NCBI RefSeq assembly: GCF_035222485.1
Contig: NC_085922.1
Span: 3,797,001 to 3,861,000 of the forward strand
From: Podospora pseudoanserina
Lineage: Eukaryota; Ascomycota; Sordariomycetes; Sordariales; Podosporaceae
Direction: 5' to 3'
Length of the DNA: 64,000 bases
The notes below the pieces were generated by a model. It ran no database searches and was not told the DNA's origin. It was given only the letters and a program-made list of their open reading frames with translations. Shown here piece after piece: positions 28,139-40,588 of the stretch (positions are counted from its first letter, which is position 1; each line of letters starts with the position of its first letter). Made by a program: the position numbers and the translations under genes.

Positions 28139-31068
28139 CTTGAACCAACGGATGGGGACTTGTCGAAGAGGGAAGGGTTGGCGATGGGATGAAGAAGGGG
28201 GAGAGACTGGACAGAGGGCGGGGGGTAGCTGGCCATTTTGAGTTCGGACGGGTTGCTCGTCGAGTCGTAGTTCGGTCGAGGTAGCACCGGGTTGATTGTG
28301 TGCTTGGTTGGCTTGGATGGTGAGCTGTGATAGTGGTTGGCGATGTGGTGCCGATCTCTTAGTTCTGGAAGCTGGGTCTCTCTCGGCTGGTGTCCCGTTG
28401 CGGCAGCTGGAGTCACACTGGGCCGACCAACTGCCTTGTTCAGCAATCGTCCCACATAATGTCGTGCACCACCACTAAGTCGTGAATGGCAGGTCCCAAC
28501 GGCGCGCCTTGGCTTTGGCTTGGCTTGAAGCTGGGGATTGTGGGGTTGATCTCGTTGGCTTCGGCATTGGCCTATCAGATGGCCCAATAAGTCTCGGATA
28601 TCAACATTACATATCGACTGGTGATTTTCTCCCGATCCCGAATGTTGCCTCCCACCCAGCCCACTTGTTCTATTTCCTCGGCACGGAACGCCTTCACCCC
28701 GCCCGCTGTTATGGAAGGCCGCAATCAACACCCCTGGACCTGCTTGTCCTGGAGTAATGCATTTCGGAGCCAAGTCTGGGCGGGCCAGTCACCTCATTCG
28801 TGGCAATAACATCGCAACCTATTATCATTGATCACATGTATTTTTATCCGTCCCGTCTCTCCACAAGCCATCGTCCTAAGTGGCTTTTTTCTGGATTGCT
28901 TCTCTCCTGGCACGTTGGCCCATATCGCAGGTCAAAGATAACAAAAGACGAGGTCTGGTTAGGCGTAAAGAGCCTCCTTTGCGCCACACAAGATGGCGTT
29001 TTGGTATCCGATTCTGCAAGCAAAATGAGCTCATGGTGGTGCGCCATCTGCATGTTCCTGCATTAGACGTACGTGGTGATCCGGGCTGTTGGCTGATATC
29101 AGCGAGCTGAACCGGCCACTTCAGATGACAGCAGCCATCACACATGCCAAGTTGGGGCTGGTATGCATCACACCGTCCGCTGAGACCTTCCAGAATATGA
29201 CGGTAGCCCTGATCGACAAGAATCAATAGTTTGGCTGGGCCCACGCGCCGTCAGTTCATCCTGCTTCTCTGGGACTCTCGAAGCTGCTCGGCGGGCTGAT
29301 GTCCATATTAACAACGCACAATGCATTCAAGAGATCGAGCGTCGGATCGGGCCGAGGTCGAGCAAGACAGGTATTGGTGACACTATCATTGGACTCTGTT
29401 GCCATTTTGGGTGGTGGGGACAGCTATGAGGCTATGCATGGGGGTATATGTGAGGCTTGAGGTATATTTCATGTGGAGTTCTGGGCTTGGCTCACCCCGT
29501 CCGATGTTGCTTTCTTCTGTAAGCCAGGAAAGTTGCCCCGATGGATATATGGCATGACTTTCTTTAGCTTAGACAAGTGCTGTAGGTCTCTAACATATTA
29601 ACTTGGCGGAAACACATGCTGGGCTTGCTTATTGGGTAAATTTCGCAACTTTTGCCCACAAGTATTCAGGCTTTGATTGCCATAGCTGATGTAATGGTGG
29701 AATTTTTTCATGGTTCAAGTTTTACATCACTCGAAGTGGGCTACCTACCTCCACGTGGCTTGCCATTCCGCAGCACCTTGATAGACACATGCGGAACGTG
29801 CATGTCAGCCCTACCTCTCGAAACTGGTGACACTCCTAGGAGATACCAGTTATTCGGTATCACACGGTCCGCGGCGGGTGCGACAGTAGCACATCGGAGC
29901 TTGGCAATGGCTGCATGAGATCTACAATGTCAGACCTTAATAGGGCTTTCAAGTCTTGACATTTGTACTTGACACGATATATGGGCCCGGAAGACTGTAG
30001 AATACGGACACGATTTCGGTTCCGTTTCAGGTTAGAAGAGCTTGTTTTCTCCTCAGGAGTGCGGTGGACTTTTGAGTTTAAACAATCTTTCGGGATCGAG
30101 AAGCCCAAAGGTTAATAGGGGTTGTGTACCTTACATCAACACGGCCAGACAAGTCACTGGGAAACGGCATAACGACTGAAGAATAAACACATTTTTGAGC
30201 TGGAAATAGTACATAAGGTATGTAGAGATCCATACCACCCAACTTACCCTACTTTATACGCCAGATTCAAATCTGCTGTTTCTGTCTTTGATTCCCTACC
30301 CAGGGCCTTATTTCATTGTGAGAACAGAGGTGGCAGACTTCCTCTTCACCCCCCATTGTCTTTGGGCATTCTGACTAACTGCCTCGAAGTTGTTTCCACC
30401 GTCAAACGACACATAATAAACCCCTTTCGAGTCTTGCATTGAGTGGAAATGGTCCTGATTTTCCAACGTGAGACTGCTTGAATACCCTGAGGGTTGTGGG
30501 GACTGCGGGCATCGCTGCCGTGAAATCTTTCGTGCAACTGCGGCCATCGTTCTCCTTGAGTAGGTCTCAAACATTCCCAGAAAGCTTTGGACAGCCGCTT
30601 CAAAAAGTCCCTGGCCGGAATCAACCGCTGGGAAATGACGTTCCTATTCCCATCCTGCGTGCTTTGCCACCATGTAAGCTTGGCCATGCAGTCCAAAGGC
30701 GAGTGTGCCGGCCCCACCACACACCGATGAGTATCATTCATACCTATCCATGCATCCCAAGGCCCAGATCGCGAGGTTCGCTGTCAGTTGCCCTTCCCCC
30801 ATGTAGTCTAAGGGATAGATCGATAGGTAGGTGCTCAGCACACCTCACCCATCTGTGTCTCAAAAGAGCGGGGCATTTGCAGCCATCCAGCATGATGCGG
30901 CACAGTGCGGTTGCCCTTGGGGGCGAGTGGGGATTCACGTGCCTCTGCCCTGGTGGTCTTTACAGCAATCGTTTAGATGACAGTCCAGCTCTCATACTTC
31001 TGCTTTGTACAGTACAGATTTCTTTTACATCTACCTAGTCTTGCACCAGCACAACATAGCAGCCAAAA
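28139..31068. other. Gene-poor intergenic region
   Basis: In 2.9 kb I see no gene I can support. Open frames of 60-186 codons (for example 30478-31038 plus and 30346-30741 minus) look random in composition. The left end serves as the promoter of the aminopeptidase gene and the right end as that of the FTA2-like gene. Confidence 0.45.
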
Positions 31069-32022
31069 ATGTCGTCTCCATTTCACTTGGCGCTGCCTCC
31101 AACAGCACCCGCAGTGCCTCTTGCCCGTGTGCCGGGTCCAAAGCTGCAACCTTTCACACCTATGGGCCAAGCCAACATAGAATTCATCGAGTTCGTTGGT
31201 GCAGGGAACGACCGGGACTACAAAGTCTGGAAGGTCAGCATCGACGGTCATAGCCCATATGCCCTCAAGATGGTGCGCGCAAATTGATCATTCAACGTCC
31301 TGATGAGCCTCACACTGACTGTCTGCAGTTCCTGTTCCGTACGTGGGAGACACTGTCCGAAACCAGTGGCAAATATGCTGCTAGCCTTGCAAAGCCCGAG
31401 TTTTATGTGGATTACTTAACGCCATTCAGCTGCGAATGCCAGGCGTACGGCAGGTCGAAGCAAGAAGGCCGGGAGGATCTTGCAGTGAAGAGCCACGGAC
31501 ATCTCCTACTGACACGCGAACAGGAAATTGAGGTCACGGAGGCCATGGGAGTGGATGGCGAACAGCTGGATGAGCCTGACAGTTACTTGGAACGGCAAAA
31601 AAAATTTGGTGTCAGTCTGAGCAACACAGGAGTCATCCGATCTACGCCATCGTCAAAGATTTTGTTCCCCCAGGGGTCAAGCACTTCACCCAGTCGCAAG
31701 TATCACACTTGTGGAGCGACGTGGAAGCGCTTCACAGAATTGGAATTCTCGTCAGGGACCTGTACGTTCGCAACTACATGGATGGGAAGCTGGTGGACTT
31801 CAGCCGAGCATGGACGATGTACCATCCCTGCCTCGACATAAACCCCGACACACTTAACTGTTGGGAGTGGAGGATGCTCGAGAGCTATTAGAAGTCATCT
31901 CCTCTTGGTTGGAAAACACACCTCTCGATTCGCCGGTCGAGATTCCACCGGTTTTGAAGCGCTGTGCGGCATGGTACGGCGGTGACGGCGAAATTGTGGC
32001 CGATCCCAGAAAATACGACTGA
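31069..32022 (+). pseudogene. FTA2-like (kinase-like fold) fungal gene, frameshifted
   Basis: The start (MSSPFHLALPPTAP) leads to the family opening FIEFVGAGNDRDYKVWKV and YALKM. A 56-nt intron (31273-31328) joins it to FLFRTWE, then PFSCECQAYGRSKQEGRE, AIVKDFVPPGVKHFT and RDLYVRNYMDGKLVDFSRAWT. This is the widespread fungal family annotated as kinetochore Sim4 subunit FTA2-like, related to protein kinases. Two frame changes are visible: one near the A8 run at about 31598-31605, and one near 31860, before ELLEVISSWLENTPLD. A spliced model does not fix either, since the needed introns would be too small. Either a sequencing error lies in the A run or, with two lesions, the gene is dead. Most members of this family lie in accessory regions and their role is unknown. 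Confidence 0.72.
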
Positions 32023-32398
32023 CAGAAACGGGGGGACAATCTGGACATGGCAAAAGACTTTTTTGAGGAGGATCTTTATGGCCCGGTAAGCGGGGAGGAA
32101 TCATCCTAGGAGGTATTTATGTGGCGTACATAATGGTAGATTTTAGAAGGTATCATGATATTCTTGATCGAATACCCAAGATGCCTAGTCCAGAAGTGGT
32201 TGTGTTTAATATTGGCGCCTGGTGCTTTTTAATGCTGTTCATTTTGTGGACACTGTGCATGATGCAGGACGTTTGCTGGCACAGCTGGCACAGCTGGCCG
32301 ATTCCAGAACTTCTCATCCAACATGGGATTGCTCTCTATAATCCGGCCTTCGCTCCCATAGTAGAAGCGACCTTCTCTGACACGATTTCTGGCCCCAA
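32023..32398. other. Short spacer
   Basis: There is no supported gene here. An open frame at 32121-32456 has a hydrophobic centre but overlaps the next gene and lacks family resemblance. Confidence 0.4.
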
Positions 32399-33439
32399 AT
32401 GGACCCAGCGAAGCTTCCAGTTCATGCCCTCAACGATCACCACCGCCATCTCCTAATCCGAGCCATTTCACGTGTTCTCGTAACTGATATCGCTGAGACT
32501 ACATTCGCACAGATCCTCGATGGACTTCCGACGGCTGAGGTCGGCGATGACTGCTCAGATGGTGAGCTTCCAGATGGCCATCCCTTGCGCGAAAAACATC
32601 GCCAACTTTGTCCTGGCGTGCTGGACACGGTACGCCAGTTTCGCGACTCATTCCAGCTCGAAACCTTAGAAATCGACGCAGGACTTCTACACTCCTATCA
32701 AACTTCGCTTCCCGGCTCTCGAGCATTTAAGACTCGCCTGGTAGAGCTTGTTGCCATCCTACTACACCAAGCAGGCGTAATGTTCTTCAAGCTCGACACA
32801 AGTCTTCACAAACACGATGCCATCACTGAGTGGGCGCCTCCAAAAGACGATGACCTATACTGGCGTTTCTACCCAAAAGGCCCTTTCCCAACACTTTTTA
32901 GACATCCTTGGTATGTCGACCATGACCAGTATCCCGACGGTGTAGCCGATATGGTTGGTTACTGGGCTGAGGCAAGAATTTGGGGGGGTGTTGTGCTGTT
33001 TGACCGACGCTCCTCTGATGACACACCAGAGGCCGACGAACACGCGATATATCTCCATCCAAACAGGGGTCTCGTGACTTACCGAATTTGCCGTCTCCTC
33101 GAGGGCCAGAAGCGTGCCCTTCTCGACTTCCTGACCGCGGACAATCCGGAAGAGTGTCCGCTACCCATCCTTCCAACAGATGAAAATACTCATCGAGTCG
33201 ATCCGGAGGAACCGCTAGGCTTGACAGGCATCTATCGCAACATTTGGGAGCGCAAAGACCTTCCCATTGATGGGCCGGATAGTAGGAACAGAGCTTCGCA
33301 AGACTTTCTGAATTTCCCTACCCGTGCCGATCAACTGGCGGCAAAAAGACGATTACGCTTACGCCGGCAGAGAGAGGCTGAGCTTATGGCTTCATATGAC
33401 CGTGGAGAAGTTGAGGAAAAGCCAGAAACCTTTGACTGA
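32399..33439 (+). CDS. Conserved fungal protein of unknown function
   Basis: A single exon encodes 346 residues starting MDPAKLPVHALNDHHRHLL. I recognise the pattern of a fungal-only family without assigned function: HPLREKHRQLCPGVLDTVRQ, SLPGSRAFKTRLVELVA, WYVDHDQYPDGVADMVGYWAE, GGVVLFDRR and VDPEEPLGLTGIYRNIWERK. The strongly kept W/Y/D-rich middle suggests an enzyme-like or binding fold, but I see no catalytic motif I can name. The C-terminus is basic and helical (AAKRRLRLRRQREAELM). It lies between a dead FTA2-like gene and a STAND protein, in an accessory block; such genes are often present or absent between strains. Confidence 0.8.
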   Translation: MDPAKLPVHALNDHHRHLLIRAISRVLVTDIAETTFAQILDGLPTAEVGDDCSDGELPDGHPLREKHRQLCPGVLDTVRQFRDSFQLETLEIDAGLLHSYQTSLPGSRAFKTRLVELVAILLHQAGVMFFKLDTSLHKHDAITEWAPPKDDDLYWRFYPKGPFPTLFRHPWYVDHDQYPDGVADMVGYWAEARIWGGVVLFDRRSSDDTPEADEHAIYLHPNRGLVTYRICRLLEGQKRALLDFLTADNPEECPLPILPTDENTHRVDPEEPLGLTGIYRNIWERKDLPIDGPDSRNRASQDFLNFPTRADQLAAKRRLRLRRQREAELMASYDRGEVEEKPETFD

Positions 33440-33876
33440 GGAAAGGATGGATGCCTTCAATAGTGGGAAAGTGGCCACTTCAACTCAAGATACTTCTGAA
33501 CGATCGCATTCATTTAGATCTATCAGCAGTTCAGGCTCAGTAGTCAGTCGTGCGACGTATTGATCGGATAGGTTCCGCAATTCGCATCAATGGTGGCTTC
33601 GAATTACGTCGCCTCAATCCACGACGATCCACGTCATGCATGGGAATGGAGTTTCCCAAGTCAGTGAATGTTCTGCCAAGGCCCCAGTATATGCAGTCAG
33701 CCATCCACAGCGAGGTCATAGCCAATGAACCAATCGTGTAGGATATCCGCTTTAACCGCCGCCTCACACTTGCGTGGGGCAGTGTTGGCACCAGATGAGG
33801 CTCATCACTGCTGAAGAAATTGGCATGGCTCAGGCTCCATCCAGCTCGTTACGTTCATTCATAAATGGAACCTTAG
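33440..33876. other. Spacer upstream of the STAND gene
   Basis: This spacer of about 440 bp holds only short frames, none resembling a protein I know. It presumably contains the promoter of the STAND gene. Confidence 0.4.
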
Positions 33877-36800
33877 ATGACCACATCATTTCGCCTCCTC
33901 GACTCCCTCGATTCAAATCAGTTCGCAGTCATGGCCAATATGTTTGCGGACCCCGAAATAGTCAAGCTCTGGAACGAAGCAGTCGCTGCACACCGCGAAA
34001 AAACCAAAGTCGACTTGGAGAGCACGGCCAACAAGGAGAAAACCACCATCTTTGTTTCCTTTTGGAACAGCCTTCGACCAAAGAAGACATCATCACTGGT
34101 TTCTACAAAGGGTACCAAGCACCAAGATCACGACGACGACGAAAAGCCCATCAAACCCGAGCAACAGCAAGTCGACGAGTTGATCGACAAACTTACAGCC
34201 GAACATGAGCAATTCCAGTCGCTTCGCAATGATGGCGGGAAGATCGACAAGATTCGGCATGGCCTGGGGAAATTTGCCTCGGCCATGGCTGGCGTCGGTC
34301 CGGTCCTTGAAAGGCTTGCCGAAGACACGCCAGCAGCGATAGTTGCCGTCGCATTTACACACATCATGACCTCCTTCACCGAGGTGTCAGCCGATCTTGA
34401 CCTAATACAAAATCTTTTCGTGATAATGAGGTCCTTTGCCGAGAGACTAGGCCTCCTTAAGAGAGTGCCGGAGGAGCAGCGGTTCCGCAACTTGATCCTC
34501 AAGACTTTCACCCACATGCTGGAGTTCTGCACCCGAGCCCACATGCGCCTCAAGAAGGACCAGTACCGAGTCAAAGAATGGGCGAAGGCTCTGTTCCGAG
34601 GACAAGACAATGAGCTCAAAGAAGCCTATGACCGAGTCGTCACAGCCATTGACGACATGGGTTCCGCCATCGTCGCCCAGACTTTGGCTTCGGTGCTTGA
34701 CTTTGAGGACAAGACCGAGAGGATGCTGCAGCGGGGCTTCTCCCGGATGGACAGTGGTTTCAGAAGGGTAAACAGCGGTCTATCTGTAGTCTTGAGCAAC
34801 CAGCGCTACGAGTCGCAGCGCGGACAGAGGCGAGACGAGGAGCAACGCGGTTTCCGAGAAGAGATCCGCCAGCACAATGATAGAATCTTCAACATTCTTG
34901 TGGGAAAGAACGCCAAGTCGACTGGCAGCTCCGATGCTAGGAGATACAACTCCCTCGCCATCATCACAAAATCATTATTTACAGGCGCCGAAGAGCTAAT
35001 CCAGCAGAGATGGGTGAAAATGGAGAGAGAGTTCGTCAAGAATACGTTTGCTTGGTTCAATGATGACTTTGAGAAATTGAAGACCATGGACGGCGGCGTG
35101 TGGTACATTGGTGGAGAGTCCGGCATGGGGAAAAGCTTCTTCTCTTTTGCTATCTACTCCCGTCTCGCCCTGGAGTTCGAGAACGACCCGTTCACATCTG
35201 TGGCGTCATTCATCTTCGATGAGAACTTTGAAAAACTGGAAAGAGTGGATAATGTGCTTTACTTCTGTTCAGCCCAGATCGCCTCAACGGACAACAGCTA
35301 TCGCCAGCACATTCAGAGCTTGGTTGACGACGACGAGAAGGGAGAGTGGAAGAAGGATGCCTGGGACAAGTTGTACGGCTCAACATTCGCCAAAACTGCT
35401 ACAAAAGGCAGGCGGCTTTACCTCGTCTTGGACGGAATCGACCAACTGGAGAACGATCAGCTTAGTCGTCTTTCCCGCTACATCAAACAAGCCGCAGGAT
35501 TGCGTATCATCTTTGTGATTTCCGGTACCCGGGATTTGAAGAGACGCCTTCCCAGAGTCGACCACACAATCACGCTAGATCAAGCGGTCTTGTCTGGTGA
35601 CTTCAAACTGCTGACACAGTCCCGTGTCGAGCTGTACCCAGGGCTTGTGGGACTTCGATCCTCCCTCAAACGCAAGCTCTGCTCGGCGATGGAAATGTCT
35701 GCTGACTCATTCTTCTACGTCAACTACATGCTTCGGCAACTCAACACCATGAAGATTGCGTCTTTGATAGAAAGCTCGCTCAGGCCAGTTGCGCTTCCCA
35801 AGAATACCGATGCTATCTACCATCAACTATTTCAGGAATGTGAGCAATACTACACAAACATCAACGAGAAGAAGGCATTGGGCTATCTTTTTACTTGGCT
35901 TGCGTATTCGTACGATCGTGTGAGCCTTGATGCTGCGCAGAAACTTGTCGACTTGGTACTCGTTGCTGTGCTCGGCGACAGGAAGCTTCATTTGGACATC
36001 AAGACTGAGATCTTGGGAAGATTAGCAAAGTGAGTTTTAACCCAGACTTTTTACACTGCCAAAGCTAACACGTCTGATGTTCAGAATTCTCTCCTTCTCA
36101 GAACCCGAGGATAACACCCTGTACCCTGAAAGTCCTGACGTCGACGATGACAATAATGAAGGTATCCCCCGTTTTTCCAACAGAAAAGAAACCACCGTAC
36201 CGGAAGTGTTGGTAAGCTTCCAACAGCACTCACTGCGAGACTATTTTATTAGACGTCATGATCCCGCAACGAGCAGTGACTTGCAGCCCACAGAGCACCA
36301 GGCGCGCATCATGATGTTCAAACTAACCACAACCATACTCACCACTCCAAAGGCGTCACAAAACCCATCCCTTGTCTCCGTGGCAACGAAATACGCCTTT
36401 TATCACCTGGTCGAAGCACAGCCCTTGAGATCACCTGAGGAAGTCAAAGCAGTGGCTGAGGACCTATACGCTCTTCTCGGCTGCGGCGATGGTGCATTGA
36501 GAACAATCGAAGGCCAATTCGAGTTTCAGCAAGACTCAGAAGATGTTGAGGACTTTTGCAGCATCTTTGGCTTCACGAGGGATGAAGTTAACGAGGTCCT
36601 CGCTGCCCTCTTGGCGATTGGCTCACAAGTGTCTAAACTACCAGCCCAACATCAGTTGTCTGAGAAGGAGTCACACTGGGTCAGTTCCACTTTGAGGAAC
36701 AGCGACTCAATCTTCATCACAGTTGCTATGGGGCATGTGCGGAACTGGTTGGACAGCGACAAGACTGTTACTTCCAGTAAAGCTTTTGCGGGGTTCCGCT

Positions 36801-38752
36801 TTGCGCATGTGGCTCTCTGTTCGCTCACGGCACCGGCTCTCCGAAGCCTGATCCAAGGGCCGCAACTAAAGCTGAAAAGAGGAGAGATTGACTCGGGGGT
36901 CAACATATGGCCGGATGAAGACTTTGAGGCAGTGGCGACTATCGGCCGTTATCCGCAACCACTTGGTCCACAAGAATACAAACAAATCTCCAAGGCCCTT
37001 CACTACGATCTCCGCAACATGGGCGCACAGAGGGCGGCAGAGAAAGGCCTCAAACTGGCCAAAGATTCTCGCGACATCTTCGACCTCCGCTATCGCATCG
37101 CTCGTGCCAGGTTCGATGAGTGGGTGTATCCTGAACACGAAAGCAGTGGCCCGGGGGTGACACCGGAAGCTGTTCTGGCCGCTTGGAACCTCTGTCTCAG
37201 TGATATCCCGCCTGTTGATCCAAAAGACCAACCTTTTAAGAACATGCTCAACGCAGCCTATCAAATGAAGGCACGCGTAGAAAGCACCCTGGACGCTCAC
37301 CACCGAGATGCGCTCGCCTCCATGCAGATGGCAGCCACTTTCCAAACCACCGAGTCTTGCACGCGCGTGTTTGAAGAACTCGTCGTGGCCTTCGGTGATA
37401 AGAAGCTCTACGCTGAGATTATCCAGCTTCTCAAGGCTCTCTCAGAATGGTCCAACCCTCTCACCATCCGCTGCACAGATGTAACACACCGCCATATCCA
37501 CCGCGCCGCCATGGCCACCGACGAAAAGTCTTTTGTCCGGAAGCTCTACGTCGAAGCTGCCTCTTCAGATACCCTAGCCGAAGACACGTCAACAGAGGAA
37601 TCTGACATCCGAATCTGGCTCTCCCTGTTTGACCGCTTCGTCATGAACGAGCCGCGCAAGGCCCAGAACCAGCTGCTCAAGCTTGTCCAGAACCCGCCCA
37701 GCAAGATCTCGTTCTTTGCCTCAGAAAGGGCGGCAAGACATCTGGCAGACATCTACCTCGAGGAGTTCCGCATATCCCGCAGCTTGTCCTACAAGTTAGG
37801 TGTCCTGACGGACATGGAGAGCACGGTAGTCCAAATGCTCAAAGACAGGCTAGGTCTGGAGTTCAAGCCCAAGCTTTCCAAGACGAGCACCATTGTATTG
37901 GCAGTCATGCGCCGCAAGGTTGGGCCGGCGGAGCAGTTCTACAACGATCTCAACGACAGCTTTGAGGCGTGCTGCCAGGCTCTAACTGATGGAACTGAGG
38001 TCAATGACGCCCCTAGTTTGAGGCTGCTGGCAAAGGTGCTTTCGGTGTTGGTGCTACCGCCACCAGGCAGAATCGGAGAGAGCCTGTTGAAGGAGGACGC
38101 GCAGATTGCGTTGAGCTGCCAGTTTTACTTGCTGCCTTCTGCCGGTGGAGTCAGTACTGAGCGGCCGTCGCAGCAGCAAGTTACGAAAGTCGATAGGGCG
38201 CTGTCATCAAAGAGGATAACGTCACCAAAGGGAACAAACTCGTCCAGGAGGATGGACTCGCCGAAGCGGACGGTCTCGCCGGCGAAGGCTACTGTTCCGG
38301 TGCAAAAGCCAGAGGGGAAATACGCATTCAACAAGTCTGCGGGCTTGGAGTGCGCCATGTGCAGCAAGATCCTGACCGACTTTTCACAGGGGAAGGTTTA
38401 CACGTGTGTTTACTGCACCAATGTGGATTTGTGTGAGGAATGCTACCGGGTGAGGGAGAGCCACTACGACACCGCGGGGATTCTCGAGAATGGTGATGTT
38501 ATCTCGCCCTCGGCAACTGGTGTGAACGGCAAGGCGGGAGTAATTGGAAAGAGGCCAGTGAATGACTATGTCGAGGTCTGTCCTTGGGGCCATATGCTGG
38601 TTGAGTCACCTGTGAAGGGGTGGAAGGGTGTGCGTAAGGATGGTGTGTTGGAGTATGGTGAGGAGGAGATCAAATTCAGTGATTGGCTGGAAGGGTTAAA
38701 GGGACGGTGGGAGAGGGCCTGGTGGCGGTATTGGAGGGAGGTTGAACAGTGA
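33877..38752 (+). CDS. STAND protein: Goodbye-like N-terminus, NACHT ATPase, ZZ zinc finger
   Basis: Two exons, 33877-36029 and 36085-38752, with a 55-nt intron, encode 1,606 residues; the start could also be the ATG at 33931. Residues about 100-275 are helical and resemble the Goodbye domain of fungal STAND proteins (AIVAVAFTHIMTSFTEVSADL, LFVIMRSFAERLGLL). A coiled stretch with FSRMDSGFRRVNSGLS leads to the NTPase: Walker A GGESGMGKSFF (about 411-421) and Walker B LYLVLDGIDQL (about 512). A long helical repeat-type region follows. Near the end (about 1471-1515) is a ZZ finger: C-x2-C, C-x2-C, DLCEEC and a distal His, preceded by a Ser/Pro/Lys-rich linker (TSPKGTNSS, MDSPKRTVSP) and followed by WGHMLVESPVKGWKG. 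STAND proteins are signal-triggered ATPases of fungal immunity or incompatibility; the ZZ may bind peptide N-termini or ubiquitin-like partners. The frame is intact. Confidence 0.9.
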
Positions 38753-39104
38753 GCGATACACACGACTCTCAAGGGGTTGACAATGCGGGCTTGTGGGGCC
38801 AGCTACTCGTTGAGCCCCTGAACCCCTGAATCTCTAACAATATTGCTTTGGCCAGGATTTGTTGCATGTCAACAGAGCCACTATTTTGACAGTTATGACC
38901 CCAATATTCTACCAATGAAAACAAGAACCGCATCTCCGTTCGCTTGAAGTCTTTTGGAATGTGTGCTGTGTTGCCTTACACCTATAGGTACCTGGAAAAA
39001 GCACAGAGTGACGTCATCCATTTCGTCCAATCTCTGCTTGTTGAACCACATCATACTGGTAGACTTTCCCCTCAGTTGCTGGACTGTTGACCGTATCAGC
39101 CATT
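38753..39104. other. Spacer and pyrophosphatase promoter
   Basis: About 350 bp with no gene recognised. Confidence 0.4.
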
Positions 39105-40213
39105 ATGGACTCGTCCAAACCACAATACTCGCTCCGCCGAGTCGGCCACCCCTTCACCAAGGACTACCAGGTCTATTTTGAGCGCAATGCCGACAAAATC
39201 GCTGTTTCTCCATTCCATGACATCCCACTGCATCACGATGAAGCCCGGAACGTGTTCAATATGGTGGTTGAAGTGCCAAGATGGACGAATGCCAAGTTTG
39301 AGGTAACTCTTTGATCACAATGACCAAGACATCCCCAACCACGATGCTGACGCAAATTCAATCCAGATATCAAGAGGCAAGAACATGAACCCCATCACAC
39401 AAGACACCTTGGATGGAAACCCACGATTCACGAGAAGTTGCTTTCCTTACAAAGGGTACATATGGAACTATGGTGCTCTTCCTCAGGTGTGCCACTCATG
39501 GTCCTCTGCGAGTGCAGGGCTGACAACTCAAGGTAGACATGGGAAGACCCGCACTACACAGACCCCGACACTGATGCCAAGGGTGATAATGATCCCATCG
39601 ACGCCTGTGAGATCGGCCGTGCGATAGCGAAAACTGGAGACGTCAAACAAGTGAAGATTCTTGGTGTCCTAGGCCTGCTGGATGAAGGCGAGACAGACTG
39701 GAAGCTGATTGTTATCGATGTGACTGACCCGTTGGCCGACAAATTGCACGACATTAGCGACGTAGAGAAGCATCTGCCGGGATTGTTGGATGCGACAAGA
39801 GATTGGTTCAGGATCTACATGGTTCCTAACGGGTACCCTCCGAATGAATATGCGTTGGAGGGCAAGTTCATGGACAAGGCGTACGCTCTCAAGGTTGTGA
39901 AGGAGTGCAGTGAGGCGTGGAGAAGATTGGTGCATGGGAAGGTTGAGAAGGGGGATATCTCACTGTGAGTTTCTCTGTTTCACCGTGGATGCACAGCATT
40001 GACAACTTTTTCAGACACAACACAACTCTGTCAGGCACACCTGGAAAGTTGGATCCCAAGGATGTCGGTTTGCCGGCTGATGAGAATCTGTCTCCTGCGC
40101 CGGTTCCGCAAGAATTGGAGGAGTGGTTTTATGTTGACCGAGAAAGACTTGAAGATGACAAGAAACTCGTGCATGGGGATGATAGCTTGTGCATTACATT
40201 GGACCTGGCATAG
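39105..40213 (+). CDS. IPP1: Soluble inorganic pyrophosphatase
   Basis: Four exons, 39105-39302, 39367-39486, 39537-39964 and 40015-40213, give 314 residues. The enzyme hydrolyses PPi to phosphate and drives biosynthesis. Family I motifs are all present: [21 protein letters not shown] (Lys and Glu of the active site), [23 protein letters not shown], the metal-binding signature [27 protein letters not shown] and EWFYVD near the end. All splice junctions fall at conserved positions and keep frame. It differs in places from yeast Ipp1 (for example GALPQ for GAFPQ, and DACEIG for DVLEIG) and may be a second, more divergent copy; that cannot be judged from one window. The likely location is the cytosol and nucleus, as no presequence is seen. 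Confidence 0.93.
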
Positions 40214-40588
40214 AGTATGCAAGAGCTGGTGGGGGGGGGTTAGCTACCTGGCTAGTTCTGTTATTCCTGATTCAAGCTTGGCAGTGACGTCACCAATGCA
40301 GTTCATGTTTGCAGCACTTCAGCATTTTCTTCCACTTGCACTCCGCTGCAGCTGTCGACTGCCTGTGCATCAATTAGCCAGTCAATCTCGGAACTCGGCT
40401 CACTCAATGGCATGTTTCATACCTGCTTTGAGTGCTTGCCTTGGTACCCAGCCCAGTGACGACACCCGTGCCACCAACACCTTGGAATCTACCTATTCCA
40501 ACTCATTTATTGTTCTCATTTATTTTCCTTCTCAGTTGAACTACCTACTCAACGCTAGTATCACTCTACCGTTGACAACTACCTACAA
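40214..40588. other. Spacer and promoter of the SMP/C2 gene
   Basis: About 375 bp. A pyrimidine-rich stretch near 40500-40540 lies upstream of the next ATG. No gene was recognised. Confidence 0.4.

Noticed and set aside
26639-28192. 517-codon open frame on the plus strand
   Set aside because: It lies fully antisense to the aminopeptidase gene and has the Gly/Val/Glu-rich make-up expected from the mirror of a strongly C/G-biased coding strand.
30346-31038. Two medium open frames on opposite strands
   Set aside because: They have no codon bias, no motif and no neighbouring splice signals; they look like chance frames in gene-poor DNA.
32121-32456. 111-codon frame with a hydrophobic segment
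   Set aside because: It overlaps the better supported gene at 32399 and has no resemblance to a known membrane protein.
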